From Plakobranchus ocellatus (lineage: Eukaryota > Mollusca > Gastropoda > Plakobranchidae): a DNA stretch of 38,239 nucleotides. Positions 9,729-22,000 of the stretch are shown here, piece by piece. The DNA lies in NCBI GenBank assembly GCA_019648995.1, contig BLXT01003938.1, positions 187,728-225,966 of the forward strand, read 5' to 3'. The notes beneath the pieces were generated by a model that saw only the letters and a program-made list of their open reading frames with translations, was not told the origin of the DNA and searched no databases. Each line of letters starts with the position of its first letter. Within the stretch, counting starts at the first letter, position 1. The position numbers and the translations under genes are program-made.

Positions 9729-12700
9729 AATAGTTTAATTTTTGAGTTTATAGTTTTTGCTCATTAGTTTTTTTCTTCCATTAAAATTGATCAGAAAAGA
9801 AAAAAGGAAGATTTCTACATCTAATAATTGTATATCATTGATCTGACCTATTGGCTCTAGCTTTAGACAACAAAAACATGGAATCTTTCTTATGTGTGAA
9901 CAAAAGCAATTGAGTCATAAAATTGGCAAAGCATGAAGCAGTCTTTGTTCTTCAGGTGACATAAAGTCAATTTTTGTACACAAATGTGGAATTTTTCAGT
10001 CTGCTTCAGCTGTGCTATTGTGCAGACCCAGAAACTGGGACTCTGAGAGTGAAAATGAAAACTCATTTTAAAAAACATTTGGTTAGACCCAAATTAAAAT
10101 CAATTTTTCATATGTGTGGGTACATTTCTTATGGGTATCTTAGTCTTATCACACATATGATTTAATTGTAATTATGACAGATTTTCTAGAGAATGATAAA
10201 AGTCAATTACTGTCTAAGTACAACTAGTCATTTACACTATCAATAATTGGAGTTCTTTATCTTGCTTTCTGTGTTCATTTTTAATGCCATCCATGTGTGT
10301 TCTGTGACTATTGCAACAGCATTCACTTATGATATTAATGTCAACTGTGATTCTTACAATTGTCTTGAGGAGGCGTTCAGTTAACAATGCTCATGGCCAT
10401 TATCATGACTTTGTAGTATTTTAAAATGCTAGAAGCTGCACAACTGTTTCCCCAACCAGGCAGCTCACATTTAGTAAATAGACAATCATTAATCTTGCAT
10501 TTCAGATATTTTAGGTCCTTGGAATATTTATGTAATCAGATTAGATCTATTAATCAGGCCAAAAATATATTGCTTTGATTATTCAAAGTGAGGAGAGCTG
10601 CTTTTTAGAGACATCTTTCATTTATTTAAATCTTCATCAAAATATTATACTTCTGTGACTTTTCATCAATCTATTGACATTGAGTAAAAAATAATGCAAG
10701 AGTTAAAAAATGAACTGCAGATTAAAGCCAAAATTTTAACAAAATATTTATTTTGTCCTAAGGAATTATGATCCTTGACATTTGTCATGCTATCATCATT
10801 TCTAATCTCTTAATTTTCTATTATGTATTTATGTTACACTGAACACACATAAAATATATTAATGGGGGGAGCGGGTTCTCATATGGGTAAATAGCTTAAA
10901 AATGTCGAATATATGGGGTTTTGAGTTTTTCTGAAAGGCCATCTATTTGAAAATGTAAAAATGGTATTCTAGGGGCAGAAATATTACATTTTCATTACAA
11001 AATCTTCTCCAGTTTGCTTATGAGTGTAGGCTGTGGGACGAAATTAGCTTATTTATAGTCAAAATCAGCTTAGAAGGCTTGATCATTACAAGCTGTTAAT
11101 CAACCATTTCAGCAAAATACCTGAATCGACACATATATTACCATCTGGCCCACATGTTGAAAGTAACTGCTTGGTCCTCCTATCATCCTATACCACCTCT
11201 ATCAGGCAAAACTGTTGGCCTTACACAGTAAATTTCCACCAGCCAGGCTATGACCTACATAACCAGAGATACAGTAAAGTAAAATAAAAACATATTAAAT
11301 AATTCCGACCTCCCTCTTGCAAACTTTGGAGTGGTTGGCTATGAGTAACCTGAATACTAATGAGCACTTCCCATGGTGCAGTCTGAGAGTATTTATTGGC
11401 GCCGGCACAGGATAAATCAACTGTTCTTGCGCATAGCAAATGAGATAATCAGTGTCACTGTTGTTATCATCAGCGTTCTAATCTGTCGGGTCTATAATGC
11501 TGTTTATTTCAAAGAATAAATATTAATTGCACATATTGTTCAAAGAAGCCGAGAGGTCCTGCTTATCAGGCAGGGATTTTTTTGAGGTGCTGTGAATATT
11601 TTTGTCTTCATTTCTTTTTATAAATCGTATTAGAAATTTCGAATGCGATTTTCTCAAAACAGGATTTTTTCACACTCAAGTTCTATCTTGTTTTTTATTT
11701 ACCAACCAATTGCTCAGAAATTTTACAGGAAACATGCTTGTAATATGATCTAAAATTGGTAGCATGTGCAAAACTATAACTTTTATAGTTTTCAGGCTAC
11801 AATGGGTTTTTTTTACCAAAAACTCTGGAAATTTTGAGATTCCATTTTTTTTACCAAATTGAAATCCTTCAAAAGAATACAAGTATTAGAGATAAAGCTT
11901 TATCTATGCTACCAAATTTAGATAAGGTCATAAACATTTATTATTCAAATTTTCATTGAAATCCATGCTCATTTGGCGAAGAAGATAGAATTTGAAATTT
12001 ATATATATCACATAGCTAAAAATCCAAGATGGCGTCCGTTTCCATAGCTATCGAGATACAAGCCAACTTTTTTAGTTGTTTCCCCCAACTTTGCCCATGC
12101 CAAGTTCGATGGTATTGGTCAAATTTTCCCTCTATGAAAATAAAAGATGTCACTCCCAGGATTGCTCCCCCCCTTGATGAAATCTTCCAATATTTCAAAT
12201 TACTTTGTTAATCTTCTGTTGAGCATCTTTAATTTCTGATCTTCATAAATGATATTACCTGATATATACTGATAATTTGAATCAAATTTTGTTTTTCCAA
12301 GCAGTCAAGATTGCTTTCAACGAAAAATAAAGATTAGGAGTTTTTCTGTGGGGAAAACTATAAGGCACAGATCTGTTGCTACTATTCTTTATCCGCTCAG
12401 GTTTATTGCTTTTGTATTTTCGAGTCTTTATACAAATAATTTGTGGTGAGTGTTTTGAATCAATGGGATAGTTAGTGGCTGTGCCCCAAAATCTGTAACC
12501 TTATAAAAAAAAAAAATTGTTCTAAGGCCAGTATAAGACTAAAAACCTAATCCATTTGCCAGCCACCTGGGATCTTTATCCCTGTTTAGAACCCACCATC
12601 CATCTCCCATTTCCTCTTTCCATCTCCCTTTGCATCTTTACTATTTGTTTCGCTTATGCCTTCTCTTGCAGTTTTTACAATTCCCTTTCCTTTCTTTTCG

Positions 12701-14075
12701 CCATTTTTTTGTTGTTGTTTTATTTTGAGTTTGACTCTAGCACAAATAAATACTTCTAAAATTAAAGATCACCCCCCAGGGATGTTTTATTTTGTTATAT
12801 TGTTTGTAATTATGGAAAAAATGCAATTCTTGTTTTCTGTTTGTTTATTTTTAACTATGTCTTCCATTAGTATTTATTTAATGTATCAAAATAGTGATTT
12901 AATTTAATTTTTGCAGCTCATTCATATTTTTTAAACATGAATTGAAGACAATGACTAAAAATGAGATGTACATGTATTAGGATGCAATTTTTTTTTATTT
13001 CACTCTACAAGCATCGAAATATCCAAGTTTTTATCTTGTTTACCGTTGATGAAATATCTTTTAAACAAATGAATGAAGCCTGAAACAAACCATATGCTCA
13101 GCAAATCCGAAATCTTACCCAAAATTCTCAAGAAACGCACCTGTCTTCCATTTTATGTTTGAAAAATTCCCTGATCAAATAGTCTTGGTCAGCTATACCT
13201 GGCGAACAAGTGACACTTAAACCTAAAGAATATCATGGTTACAGGCCTATGGGGCCAATGATAAAGCAAAACTTCAATTGTCATTTTGAGATCGTCTGCC
13301 TTCTCTGAAGTCCCCTTTTTTTTTTAGATATAAAATCCTATATCTTGGCTCAGAACTCGATGCAGTTTTAACGTATGCAAACCTAACAGAAAGAAGTTTC
13401 AGAGGTTTGAAATGTTCAAAATGTTAAATCCCATCATTGGACTGATCTTGAGGCAAAACTAAAGTGAATGTGCGTTGTTGACCATATGTTTCTTAACTTA
13501 TAAACAATATAAACTACATGTATAATCTTTATTTGGCCATGAATAAATATGAATAAATTCTGCTTGTGAATAAGAGAAAGTTGTAAATCTTAGGAAAAGT
13601 CTTACTTTTGCTGAGTTATACTAGGACTTCTAGTATATGTGTATATATGTATTAGATGTACATATTTATGCCCCATTATTCGTCCTTACATCATTGATTA
13701 TTTGAAGTAGGATTTTTAAATTACATTGGCTACCATGATTTTTCATTATCTCTATATTGTTAACCAGTTTGAGCTGTGAGTCTTTTTAAGCAGATGTTTG
13801 TAAGGCATATAAAGTAAAAGACTCAACTTGTTGAAATTAAAACCTGCTTTTCCTCAAAGAAGCAAACTCATAAGAATTCTTGAACTCAAAAACCATTTTG
13901 TGCTATTCTCTTGTTGAAATAACTGTAGATTTGAAAGCATCAGCAAAACTTTTGGCTCAAGGTCAACAGTTTTATCCCTAAAATGTTCACGTTATGAAGC
14001 AGTTGTCATGAATGCATTTGAAACTATTCAAAAGAATTATACAAGAAAGAAGTTTGTTTTTGACTGTGTCAAATT
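9729..14075. other. Intergenic, no gene supported
   Basis: AT-rich DNA with chance ORFs. Coding-like scraps without usable splice sites: 10006-10080 plus (CADPETGTLRVKMKTHFKKH) and 11300-11439 minus (ANKYSQTAPWEVLISIQVTH). The stretch around 12016-12211 is open on both strands, includes ccaagatggcg, and may be an old repeat. Nothing here is called a gene. Confidence 0.5.
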
Positions 14076-14936
14076 TATCCCGAGCTCAATGCTATTTTGT
14101 CACATCTCCATTTTTGGGCACTGATATCTCAGTTGTAAAGAGAAGTAATAAAGCTATAGGTTGCCATCAAGATTTTCATGATTAGTGCCTCTGTTTCTGA
14201 GATTTTCAATTTCAGTTTCATTTTCTTGCATCGCCATGAAATCATGCTCTTGTTCAGTGCTGTCTTGTAATTATATTATCTAAAAAAAAAAAATAAACCC
14301 AATGGAAATCAAGAAATGAAATAAGCCCTTCTCCATAACTCACACTCTGATTTATTCAGTCTGAGCTTTCTTATGTCTACATGAAAACCCCATCAAAAAG
14401 GGTAAGTGAGCAAAATAGTAGGCCCTACTTGATGCAGCCAATTCACATTATTGTTGTATTTCCCCATAAACAATTGAGTTTCATTGGCAGGAAATTCAAA
14501 GGATTTTTTTTTAAACCTTGTCATATCATGTATTAATGTAAGCATTTTTTCAACTATTGAATTTCATAACCATAAAAACTGCTTTAAACCTTGTCACTTT
14601 TAATATCCTGTTTGCGAATGCGTTTTGCTCTCTCTGTCTTGTGCAGACAATATGTCTTTTTGCTATTAAATTACAGCAGCATTTGGTTTTCTTTGCTCTG
14701 TGAAAGGTATCCAATTTTTTATTATATATATATATATATCCACAATTCTAAAAGTAAAACATTACACAACACAAGCATGTTCTGTGCTCATTTTGTTGAT
14801 TTGTTTTCTTTTTACTCATGGTTATTGTGTTTATCTCATTTTCTTGGTAAAATGTTCAGTGAATCAAGTTGGGACTTCTTGAGAGCACCTTTTGATCTTA
14901 ATTTCATAGTCAGTGTTGCTTATACATCAATGAATG
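14076..14936 (+). repeat. Diverged dispersed repeat, copy 1 (inverted partner of 24835-26078)
   Basis: Read on the plus strand, this segment matches the reverse complement of about 26078-24835 over most of its length, at roughly 70-80% by eye. Shared landmarks, in order: atttcagtttcattttc near 14210, ctgatttattcagtctgagc near 14355, gaatttcataaccataaaaa near 14560, gtgcagacaatatg near 14645, an (AT)n run near 14726, and caagttgggacttcttgag near 14866. Both copies carry a TA-rich microsatellite and a CT-rich tract at the same internal places, so these belong to the element. No transposase seen. Confidence 0.8.
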
Positions 14937-15997
14937 ATACATGGTGTGTTTCGTTTCAAATAATAGTGAATAAATTTTATTCTGCATGAACAGAAGCTTG
15001 TTTTGTATTTTGATGTTACTTTTTGCTTGTCTAGAGAAGTGACACATTGCCATGGTAAATCTACCATGCATTTTGATTCCAAGTCTGTTTTCACAGTCCA
15101 TGGTTACCTGTATCATAACATAAATAGTTGAGTAGTGAACTATAGATCTAAATCTAGTCAAGATCTACCTTAGTCATCATATTGGACATACTGAGCATGG
15201 AAGAGGAAATACATTGCAATTTACTATTGGCACAGAGATACGACTTAACGGAAGTCGCTGCTTTGTTTGAAAAGGGCTATCTCCTTGATTGTTTTCCTCG
15301 TTTTGTTTGCACTTGACATAGTATTAGTGTTTCAAAACATAATTTTACCATTGGATTTAGATTAAAGTCATTCTAGAAGTTGAATTTAAGGGTTTCCGCA
15401 TTCTGGGTAGGTTTTGTGAGTTTGTAAACTTTTGAACTGGGTTTTCTCAAAATGACTGAAATGGAGATCAATAAGACAGCATTGAGCTTGTACCATTTTT
15501 TCACAGTTTGATTAATTGTTGGCCCTAAGCTCTACAAGTCGGGCGTTTGATACTGATAAATGTTGCCCTCATAAACTATGAACAATATACCTCTGTGTGG
15601 AGGACTAGGCAGTATCAGTAACATTTGTGATCTGAAAAAAAAAGAAAATCAGAAATGGTTTTCAAGGTTACATGTTTATGTGAATACAGGTTCATACAGG
15701 CTAGTGTATTCTACTAAGTCATTTTGTTAAATGTAGGTTTCCTTTCCTTGGACACAAAATGTATGCTGCTGTGTTTTTCTTATTTGTAAGTTTGAAATAT
15801 GTCTTGAAAAAACAATTGTAAAATCTATTTGTTGGGTAATAAAGAACATTTTGACAATTCTGTCAGTCTTGTGATATTTGGAAAATTATTTTTTACTTTT
15901 TCTCTATGCTTTTGATAATTTTTAATTTTAAAAGATTTTTATATTCTTATCAAATTAATCTTAAAAAATTCAAGTAAATTAGGTTTGTAATAGAAAA
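14937..15997. other. Intergenic, no gene seen
   Basis: AT-rich sequence with stop codons in all frames at short intervals. No repeat ends or RNA gene recognised. Confidence 0.5.
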
Positions 15998-16439
15998 GGA
16001 GTGGACAAACTGCGGCATTAAGCCATGCAGCCCATCAAAGGAATTCATATGGCCTTCTAGTTTATGCAGTGCCGTACATTTAGTTGGAAGTCGCCAGGAA
16101 AAATATATATCCATATCACAGGGATAATACACACATGAGAAGACAAAGTTCAAAACTTTTTCAAGACTGCAGAGACATAATCAAGATTACCTCATGAAGC
16201 AACTCACTGCTAAGGGCCTCTTCATTTTCAGCCGCTCAATATATATGGAGCGATTCCAAATGTGGTCGTGTTGGCTTATTTCCTGTCACAACATTGAAAC
16301 TAGGCAAAAATTTGTGAATCAGGTAATATTGCTCGATAAATCTCGGACACATTAGAGCTACTTGAATATATGTATAAATGTTGCCTTTCGATCATGTTCA
16401 AGCAGTGAAGGACTTCAGCCTTCAGTTCGCTATCATTTG
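15998..16439 (-). mobile_element. Dead hAT-type transposon remnant
   Basis: The plus strand starts ggagtggacaaactgcggc at 15998, which resembles hAT terminal sequences of the gtgggcaaactgcggccc type, with CpG decay. On the minus strand 16439-16300 encodes NDSELKAEVLHCLNMIERQ, then SSSNVSEIYRAILPDSQIFA and a stop. After that stop, a degraded run reads FQCCDRK and TTTFGIAPYIY. The pattern of a Ser-rich stretch, FPDS-x-IA-like motif, Cys-x-x-K and FGxAPY is one I associate with hAT/ZBED-related transposases of invertebrates. Multiple stops and loss of the C-terminal half make it a pseudogene. The coding run is broken at 16440 by a TTAA element. Confidence 0.5.
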
Positions 16440-16844
16440 TTAACCCTATCCGTACAAAGTGTTTTATTGTCGTATCCATACATCGGGAGTAACTGAGTGC
16501 CCCCCACATTTTAAATAACAAATAGTCTTATCCGTTCGTGTGGGGTAACTGCGTATCCCCATATCGTATAGTAAAAAAAATCGCTATATACCAATCCATA
16601 CATGAGGCGTAACAAAATCACCCCATACAATACATAATAAAAATACAGGGAGGGTTTAGAAATGACCTCAGGTCAGTTCAATATTGATTTTCTGTCAATA
16701 TCATTATTATGTAATCATATGTCAAATTGAATTTGAGGAATACTGAAAATCTGAAAGAAAAAATTCGCGCTGTAAGTATTTTTAAAAAATTAAAAACAAG
16801 CCTTGGGATAACAAAATCACCCCACACATACGGATAGGAATAAT
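16440..16844. mobile_element. TTAA MITE-like element with repeated subterminal motif
   Basis: It begins TTAACCCTATCCGTAC at 16440. The opposite end, read as complement, begins ttattcctatccgtatgtg (ending about 16844). The inner TIR core is cctatccgta. A related motif, atccRtWcgtgNggggtaac followed by a CCCC-ending stretch, recurs at about 16448, 16474, 16530 and 16595, and inverted at 16803-16836. The right-hand TTAA appears mutated (taat). There is no ORF. It sits inside the hAT remnant, so it is the younger insertion. Confidence 0.65.
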
Positions 16845-19218
16845 AAAGATTTGATGGATCCTGCAGTGAAAATCCTAGATGAGGAGGCAGAGTTAGAGCC
16901 TATGTCAAATCTGCCAAAATTTAAAGACTTTTTTTTTCTAAAAAATTCAAGATTTTTTCAACACTTTTGATGTTTGAGGCAAAAAAAAAAAAAGGCCGAT
17001 TTTCAAGACTTCTTAAAGTCTTGAATGGGCTCTCTATTTTTGAAGACTTAAGTACAGACCCTGTTTCAGGAGATTCAATGATAAAGAGTCAATTTTACCA
17101 AAACTGAAGCTGATGTACATGTATTCTTAAGGGTAGTAAAATACTGAACAGTATTTGTGCTAGTAGAAAAATAAAATGAAATAAAACATTAGTACACCGA
17201 TTGCTTAAGTTTGGGTATATAATATATAATTAAATCCTATGGCAATCCATCAAATCACAACCCATCTCTCTTACTCTCGCATCCTGCCTTAAGCCCTCAT
17301 TTACACGTAATGTTCACCTATAGGCACTTCACTCAAGACAGGCTATTACTTACTTTCAAATCCATGTTGCCGCAAAAATACGACGGCTGGTTCTAGACCA
17401 ATTATACCTTCCAGACCTCCATCCCATTACTCAAGGCTAGGCCTAAGCTAGTCTAATTTGAAACAGCTTTACTCCTTTGTTGCTTTTTGCTTTCATTAAG
17501 TAATAAGTATCTCTTTCCTGAGCTTAATGCAAGGGCCTAAAATGTGTTAAAGAAAAGGACCAACACAATTTATACACTTATGCAGCTGAGAACCCCTCAT
17601 TGCACCCTACTTGTCCAAAATAGGCGAATTAAATATGTGATTTGAAATATGCTTTGGCTTTGAATTGTCTTCTATGACATATGAGACTCTGAAATGTTTG
17701 GGTTTTTTTTTAAATATGGTAAATAGAGGGGGAATATCCTTTTTTGAAAACCTATCAAAATTTATCCAAAAATTGAATTATGTGGAGTCTTCTTTATTTA
17801 AGTATATTTATATTGAATGCTCTTCAAAAGAATTTTCAGCTTATTTCAGCTTTTAGCTTGTTCAGCCACACCCTAATGAATGTAGATGGTATTTTCATAT
17901 TTCCAAGAAATAAAGTACATAACAAAATATTGCTCAGAAGTACAGTTCAAGAGGAAGATTGGGTTAAGAACGATTGATAAAAGGTATCAAATTTTCAGTT
18001 TTAGTATTTGTTGGCATTTTTTTTAAATGTTAAAATCTTTATGAAACTAATTATTAGAGCATGCTTGGATAAAATTAAGAGAAAACAAGACAGAAAAGAT
18101 TCTGGAATATTTATTGGTATCATCAAAAAGTCATCAAAACATAAGCAAAAAAAAAAAAAAAATTCTATTGCAATCAAAGTTTACCGTAACTTGTAAATAA
18201 CTTTATTTTGAGAAAATGAAATAGTTACTGCATGTTATTGTTAAGGATGGAATTATATCTTTCATTCTCTGATATGGAGCAAAAACTTGCAAAAGTGCAG
18301 CAATTATAAGTGCACAATACAAATTGAATCCCTCGCCGTCTTTAAAAATGCCAAACCCATTAATGAAACTAAAAATAAACCACTCCAAGAACTAGCTATA
18401 CATAAAGCATTTAAAGACAACAAAAAGATTATGCACACTAAGTAATAATAAAGTTGCTTTGATTTCAGGAGAAAATCGTTCATACTCCAAAATTATCTTT
18501 TAATAGGTGTCACTGCTATTTATTCATATATAAATAAATGAAATCAGGAGAATTGATTTCTGTAATGTATAATGAATTATAGATCTAGATATCAAAAATA
18601 AAATTGAAGGTAAATGAACAGAAATTAAGATTTGCAATCTTCTTAAAAAACAAGATCTCATATATGTAATCAGATTTGGGCAAGATCTGCATATAACTTG
18701 AAATATATATTGTGCCCAAGCAAACAAGCAATAATAAAGCTCATTCACACATGGTATTCATTACTGATCTAAAGCCTTTGATGAGGCAATCTAGTATATC
18801 TTCAGTGAGTGTATATTGATTGATAAAAAAATTCAGTGTTAAAGCATCGATTTTTCTGAAGCTTGCATTTACCTCACATGTGTTGCAACAAATTTCTTTC
18901 ATTTTATAATGAACTAATAACGAGGAGCCTTGAAGACTAATCAGGAATATAAATTCAATTTACAAAAACAAGCATGGAATATGTAAAATATAAAATTAAT
19001 AAATTGAAATGAAGCACCATAAGTGAAATGACGAACTTTAGTTAAAACAAGCTCTAATTGCACTGATTAAGCACATCAGACTTTTTCCAATTAATATCTT
19101 TCATATCATCCTATAATAATAATAATTGAAAAAAGACTGAAAAATACAATAAGAAACAAGACTTTTTAAAAAAAAGGTGTTAAAAAATACAATGTATATA
19201 CTGCAGTTTAAAGAATGT
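16845..19218. other. Intergenic, no gene supported
   Basis: AT-rich. A candidate minus-strand start (CAACATGGATTTGAAA|GTAAGT near 17364-17380) lies in a slightly CpG-containing patch, but no partner exon was found. Many short hydrophobic ORFs around 17.6-18.8 kb look like chance frames of AT-rich DNA. This stretch would include the 3' UTR of the minus-strand gene ending at 19219. Confidence 0.4.
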
Positions 19219-19377
19219 TCACTTTTCCTTTGATGGGATGACAAATAATTCTTTGGTCTCATCCCAATTATGATCAGCTAAACTTTTTACGCTTGCCCAG
19301 TTTACAGTCCATGAACTTGGCATTGTGGATGCAAGCATAGATAACTCCCACAAAGCAACCAAACTGCAGCCAAGTGC
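19219..19377 (-). CDS. Terminal exon of the unrecognised minus-strand gene
   Basis: Fifty-two codons and a stop. Acceptor attcgtctttcctaag before GCA CTT. The peptide ALGCSLVALWELSMLASTMP, SSWTVNWASVKSLADHNWDE, TKELFVIPSKEK has high complexity and three Trp residues in an AT-rich context, which is unlikely by chance. Confidence 0.72.
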   Translation of the reverse strand, partial: ALGCSLVALWELSMLASTMPSSWTVNWASVKSLADHNWDETKELFVIPSKEK

Positions 19378-21065
19378 CTTAGGAAAGACGAATAGTATTT
19401 TTTTTTTTTTTTATTCTAGTGTCAAATTTATACAAAATATAAGTATAGTCAACACACCTTATTAAGAATGTGTAGGTAACAAGCACAAAATTCAGATTAA
19501 CTGAAAATCCTTTTTGTTTTTTTGACTAAAGTTTTAAAAAAGTTACCATTTGTGATTTTACAAGCTTGGGACTGCCATTGGCTGCACGTATAAACAGTGG
19601 ACAATCCAGTTTGTGGTGAGCCCAATGTAATCTACTGTGATCGAGAGTAACCTCAAACATCTAGCTGTGCGTGGTTTGTCTTAATATATAGATCGCAATA
19701 ATGGCAATTATTACAACCACTTGAATGATCCTTTGTCCTCTCCTACATTCCTCAGCCTGCTGTCTTTCCCAGTTAACTCTTGGACACTCCCTCCTTTCTC
19801 TTCGATTTTTTGTTTTGTTTTTAGCTTTCTTTTAACTTCTACTTATTATATTGCAAAAAAAGACAAAGTTTTTCCCCAAAATTGAACAAACTGTGTGCAT
19901 GGAAGGTAGGTGATGCTATCTTGAACTATTTTAATTTTTCTTGTCTCTTTGTTTTTTATTTCTAAATAAACAGCACAGACAATTATTCAGCAAAAAAAGC
20001 ATTTCCTAAATGTCAAAGAGAAAAAAAAAGACAAGGCAAACAAACAAGGAGTGATTTTGCATCATCTTGCCTGTGCTTTCCCCATACAATATATATCCTG
20101 GCGTCAACTCTCTTCATGTTCAAACTTCAGCCCAGTCCTTGTGTGTGGGGCAAGAGAGACCCCCCCTCCTTAGTTACCTCCAGGGTTTGTACTAACACAA
20201 TTGTGTCACAAAATTTATAATGTCACAACAGATACTTCACATACAAATTGTGAACTCTTGAAGAGTCTCTTTATATATATTATCCTATTGATTTTTAAAA
20301 AAAATTCACATTTCTTGACATTTATGGTCTCAACTGTTTCATAAATAAATGAGGGAAAGACTAAACAGACTTGTTGTCTTATGAGAGGCAATAATTGGTG
20401 AGATACTGTGTCACAAAAGATGCCAAAAGGATATTCTTCAATTGCAATTGTTTTCCATGATCCAAAAAAATTGCCAAGTAAAGATATTACTATCTAAGTT
20501 CTTTCTAGCAAGAATTTATGCATTTTTAAAATTATGTGCCTTGTACTTTTTTATTAAAAATGCGCGGCCATATAAGAAAATTACAACAGATGCCCAATTT
20601 TATTTCTAGATATGAAACCGGCATCTAATGTCCGTTCATTTCTTTTGGTATTTATTCACTCTTTTGCCTCTTAGTCGTCAGTCAAACAGTTTGCAGTGCA
20701 ATTAAATCTATGCCAAAGGCTGAAAACGTGTATTGTGACATGTGGTGCAAATATGTACTCTATTCTTGACTGCCTCTATTATTTTTGATTAGATCTATGG
20801 TCAATTTGTCAAGTATCAAACTGCAAACAAGAACAGAATATAGATAAGTTAGACAAAACTTACCTGTAAGCTGAAGTATAATTGTGATTCTGTCATCCTG
20901 TAATATTCTGTAGGGTTCAATTGAGAGATGTGTACATGTGCAGTTGATCCACATTTTAACGACGAGAAAGCAGTCTCATCAAGACGTGAGGTAGAATCTG
21001 ATAAGCCCTTACCATTCACATCCAATAATGGAGATATCAAGAGCTCATATACACAATCTATACAA
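19219..21065 (-). CDS. Unrecognised spliced gene, 3' part (three exons)
   Basis: Minus-strand exons 21065-20864, 19660-19547 and 19377-19219, joined in phase 0 at both junctions, give about 157 residues and stop TGA at 19221-19219. The first has a consensus donor, TTACAG|GTAAGT. Landmarks: YELLISPLLDVNGKGLSDST, STAHVHISQLNPTEYYRMTE, VTLDHSRLHWAHHKLDCPLF, IRAANGSPKLVKSQM, ALGCSLVALWELSMLASTMP, SSWTVNWASVKSLADHNWDE and the C-terminus TKELFVIPSKEK. The Trp-rich, helical end looks like a soluble helical-repeat or scaffold protein; I do not recognise the family. The 5' boundary of the first exon is uncertain (AG at 21066, 21058 or 21050), and upstream exons are not established. It points toward the plus-strand gene (convergent). 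Confidence 0.68.
19547..19660 (-). CDS. Exon of the unrecognised minus-strand gene
   Basis: Thirty-eight codons: MFEVTLDHSRLHWAHHKLDC then PLFIRAANGSPKLVKSQM. The donor is CAAATG|GTAACT. The acceptor side is weak (cgcacagctag before ATG), and an in-frame TAG precedes the ATG, so the exon starts here or the ATG is a start. Phase 0 on both sides fits its neighbours. Confidence 0.62.
20864..21065 (-). CDS. Exon of the unrecognised minus-strand gene
   Basis: The donor TTACAG|GTAAGTTTTG is close to ideal. The peptide contains SRLDETAFSSLKCGSTAHVH and ISQLNPTEYYRMTESQLYFS then LQ. The frame opens after a TAA near 21079, and the best acceptor by position is ttgattaatcattgaatag, with a branch-point-like tgattaat. 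Bases 20922-20952 recur exactly, inverted, at 23571-23601. Confidence 0.65.
20922..20952 (-). repeat. 31-bp exact inverted duplicate (exon side)
   Basis: Identical as reverse complement to 23571-23601, with roughly 70% similarity for about 40 more bases (through the shared aggatgacagaat / aggacgacagaat). It lies wholly inside a coding exon. Confidence 0.75.
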
Positions 21066-21759
21066 CTATTCAATGATTAATCAAATCGTAGTTATTGTTC
21101 CATATTCACACATGAGCCATTTCACTGCTTTCGAGCTAAAACAAAAAAACGTACTGTTAGCTAAAAAGATCGCGAGTCAAATCATATATGAAATTAACTG
21201 ACCTTTGTGTAAGAAGTAATTGGTTTACAACAATACATTTAACTTTTATTTTGAAATTTTTCTATAATGTGTTTTACATGTGTAGAGATCATTTGTTTTT
21301 ATGCACGAGACACGATATCCTCGCTAGCTGCGATCCGTGGATCGAGAAGAAAAATTAGTACACTTTGCAGCAGTTGCTATTTGCATATGTGGTTCCTGAG
21401 GTGTTCAGAGGATTATACGCAGATAGGGTGTTTTACCTAGTTGAGTTGATTCAAAAACTTTTCATGCATTTGCAGCGCAGCTTTGCCATATATTACAATT
21501 TTAATTTGTCTTCATTGAAGGGGTCAAGACATTCAAGTAAAAGGAAGACAGTCGAATTGGGATCACCATCAAGCTGTAGCAGGTTTGGAGTAGATGTTGA
21601 CAACCATGTCTGCTCCAGACCTGATACAGCTTGATGATGATCGAATTGAGATGGAAAAATAAATTTTACAGAGGATTCAAATTTGGAAGATCATTTTCTC
21701 ATGTTGCTTGTTAGAGGGGAAAGCAACATTGTTCAGGTGGTGTGACTTAAGATTAATAA

Positions 21760-22000
21760 CTATTTTGTTGTGATAGGCGTTTTTAAGGGTGATCTTAGTT
21801 GTACTGATCCACTGTATTCCTTGTTATAATATGAACGAAAAGTATAGCAACTGACGTGTGTTGAGCCATTTATAAAAACATCTGGATTGTTTTGAAACTC
21901 CACTTTTTGATTACGAGGCAGGGTGCATGAGACATAATTACACGCATTCCTCAGACAGCTGCATGTAGTAGATGATTCAGAATCATTATCAATATTGAAC
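21760..22000 (-). CDS. Possible exon with a Cys-rich, N-glycosylation-like peptide
   Basis: The minus frame follows an acceptor (ctgactaattgctggatggttgggcttcag) with a branch-point-like tgactaat. It reads TTCSCLRNACNYVSCTLPRN, then FQNNPDVFINGSTHVSCYTF and RSYYNKEYSGSVQLRSPLKT to a TAG at 21760. Five cysteines and NGS hint at an extracellular protein. No clear donor links it to the exon at 21065, so it may be a separate terminal exon or a repeat fragment. Not recognised. Confidence 0.35.

Noticed and set aside
12016..12211. Overlapping 60-codon ORFs on both strands.
   Set aside because: No splice sites or start context; more like an old repeat with few stops.
14591..14989. 132-codon plus-strand ORF.
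   Set aside because: Lies inside the dispersed repeat and runs through an (AT)n tract; the inverted copy does not keep the frame.
17364..17380. Minus-strand first-exon-like CAACATGGATTTGAAA followed by GTAAGT.
   Set aside because: Good start context and donor, but only four codons and no downstream partner exon recognised.
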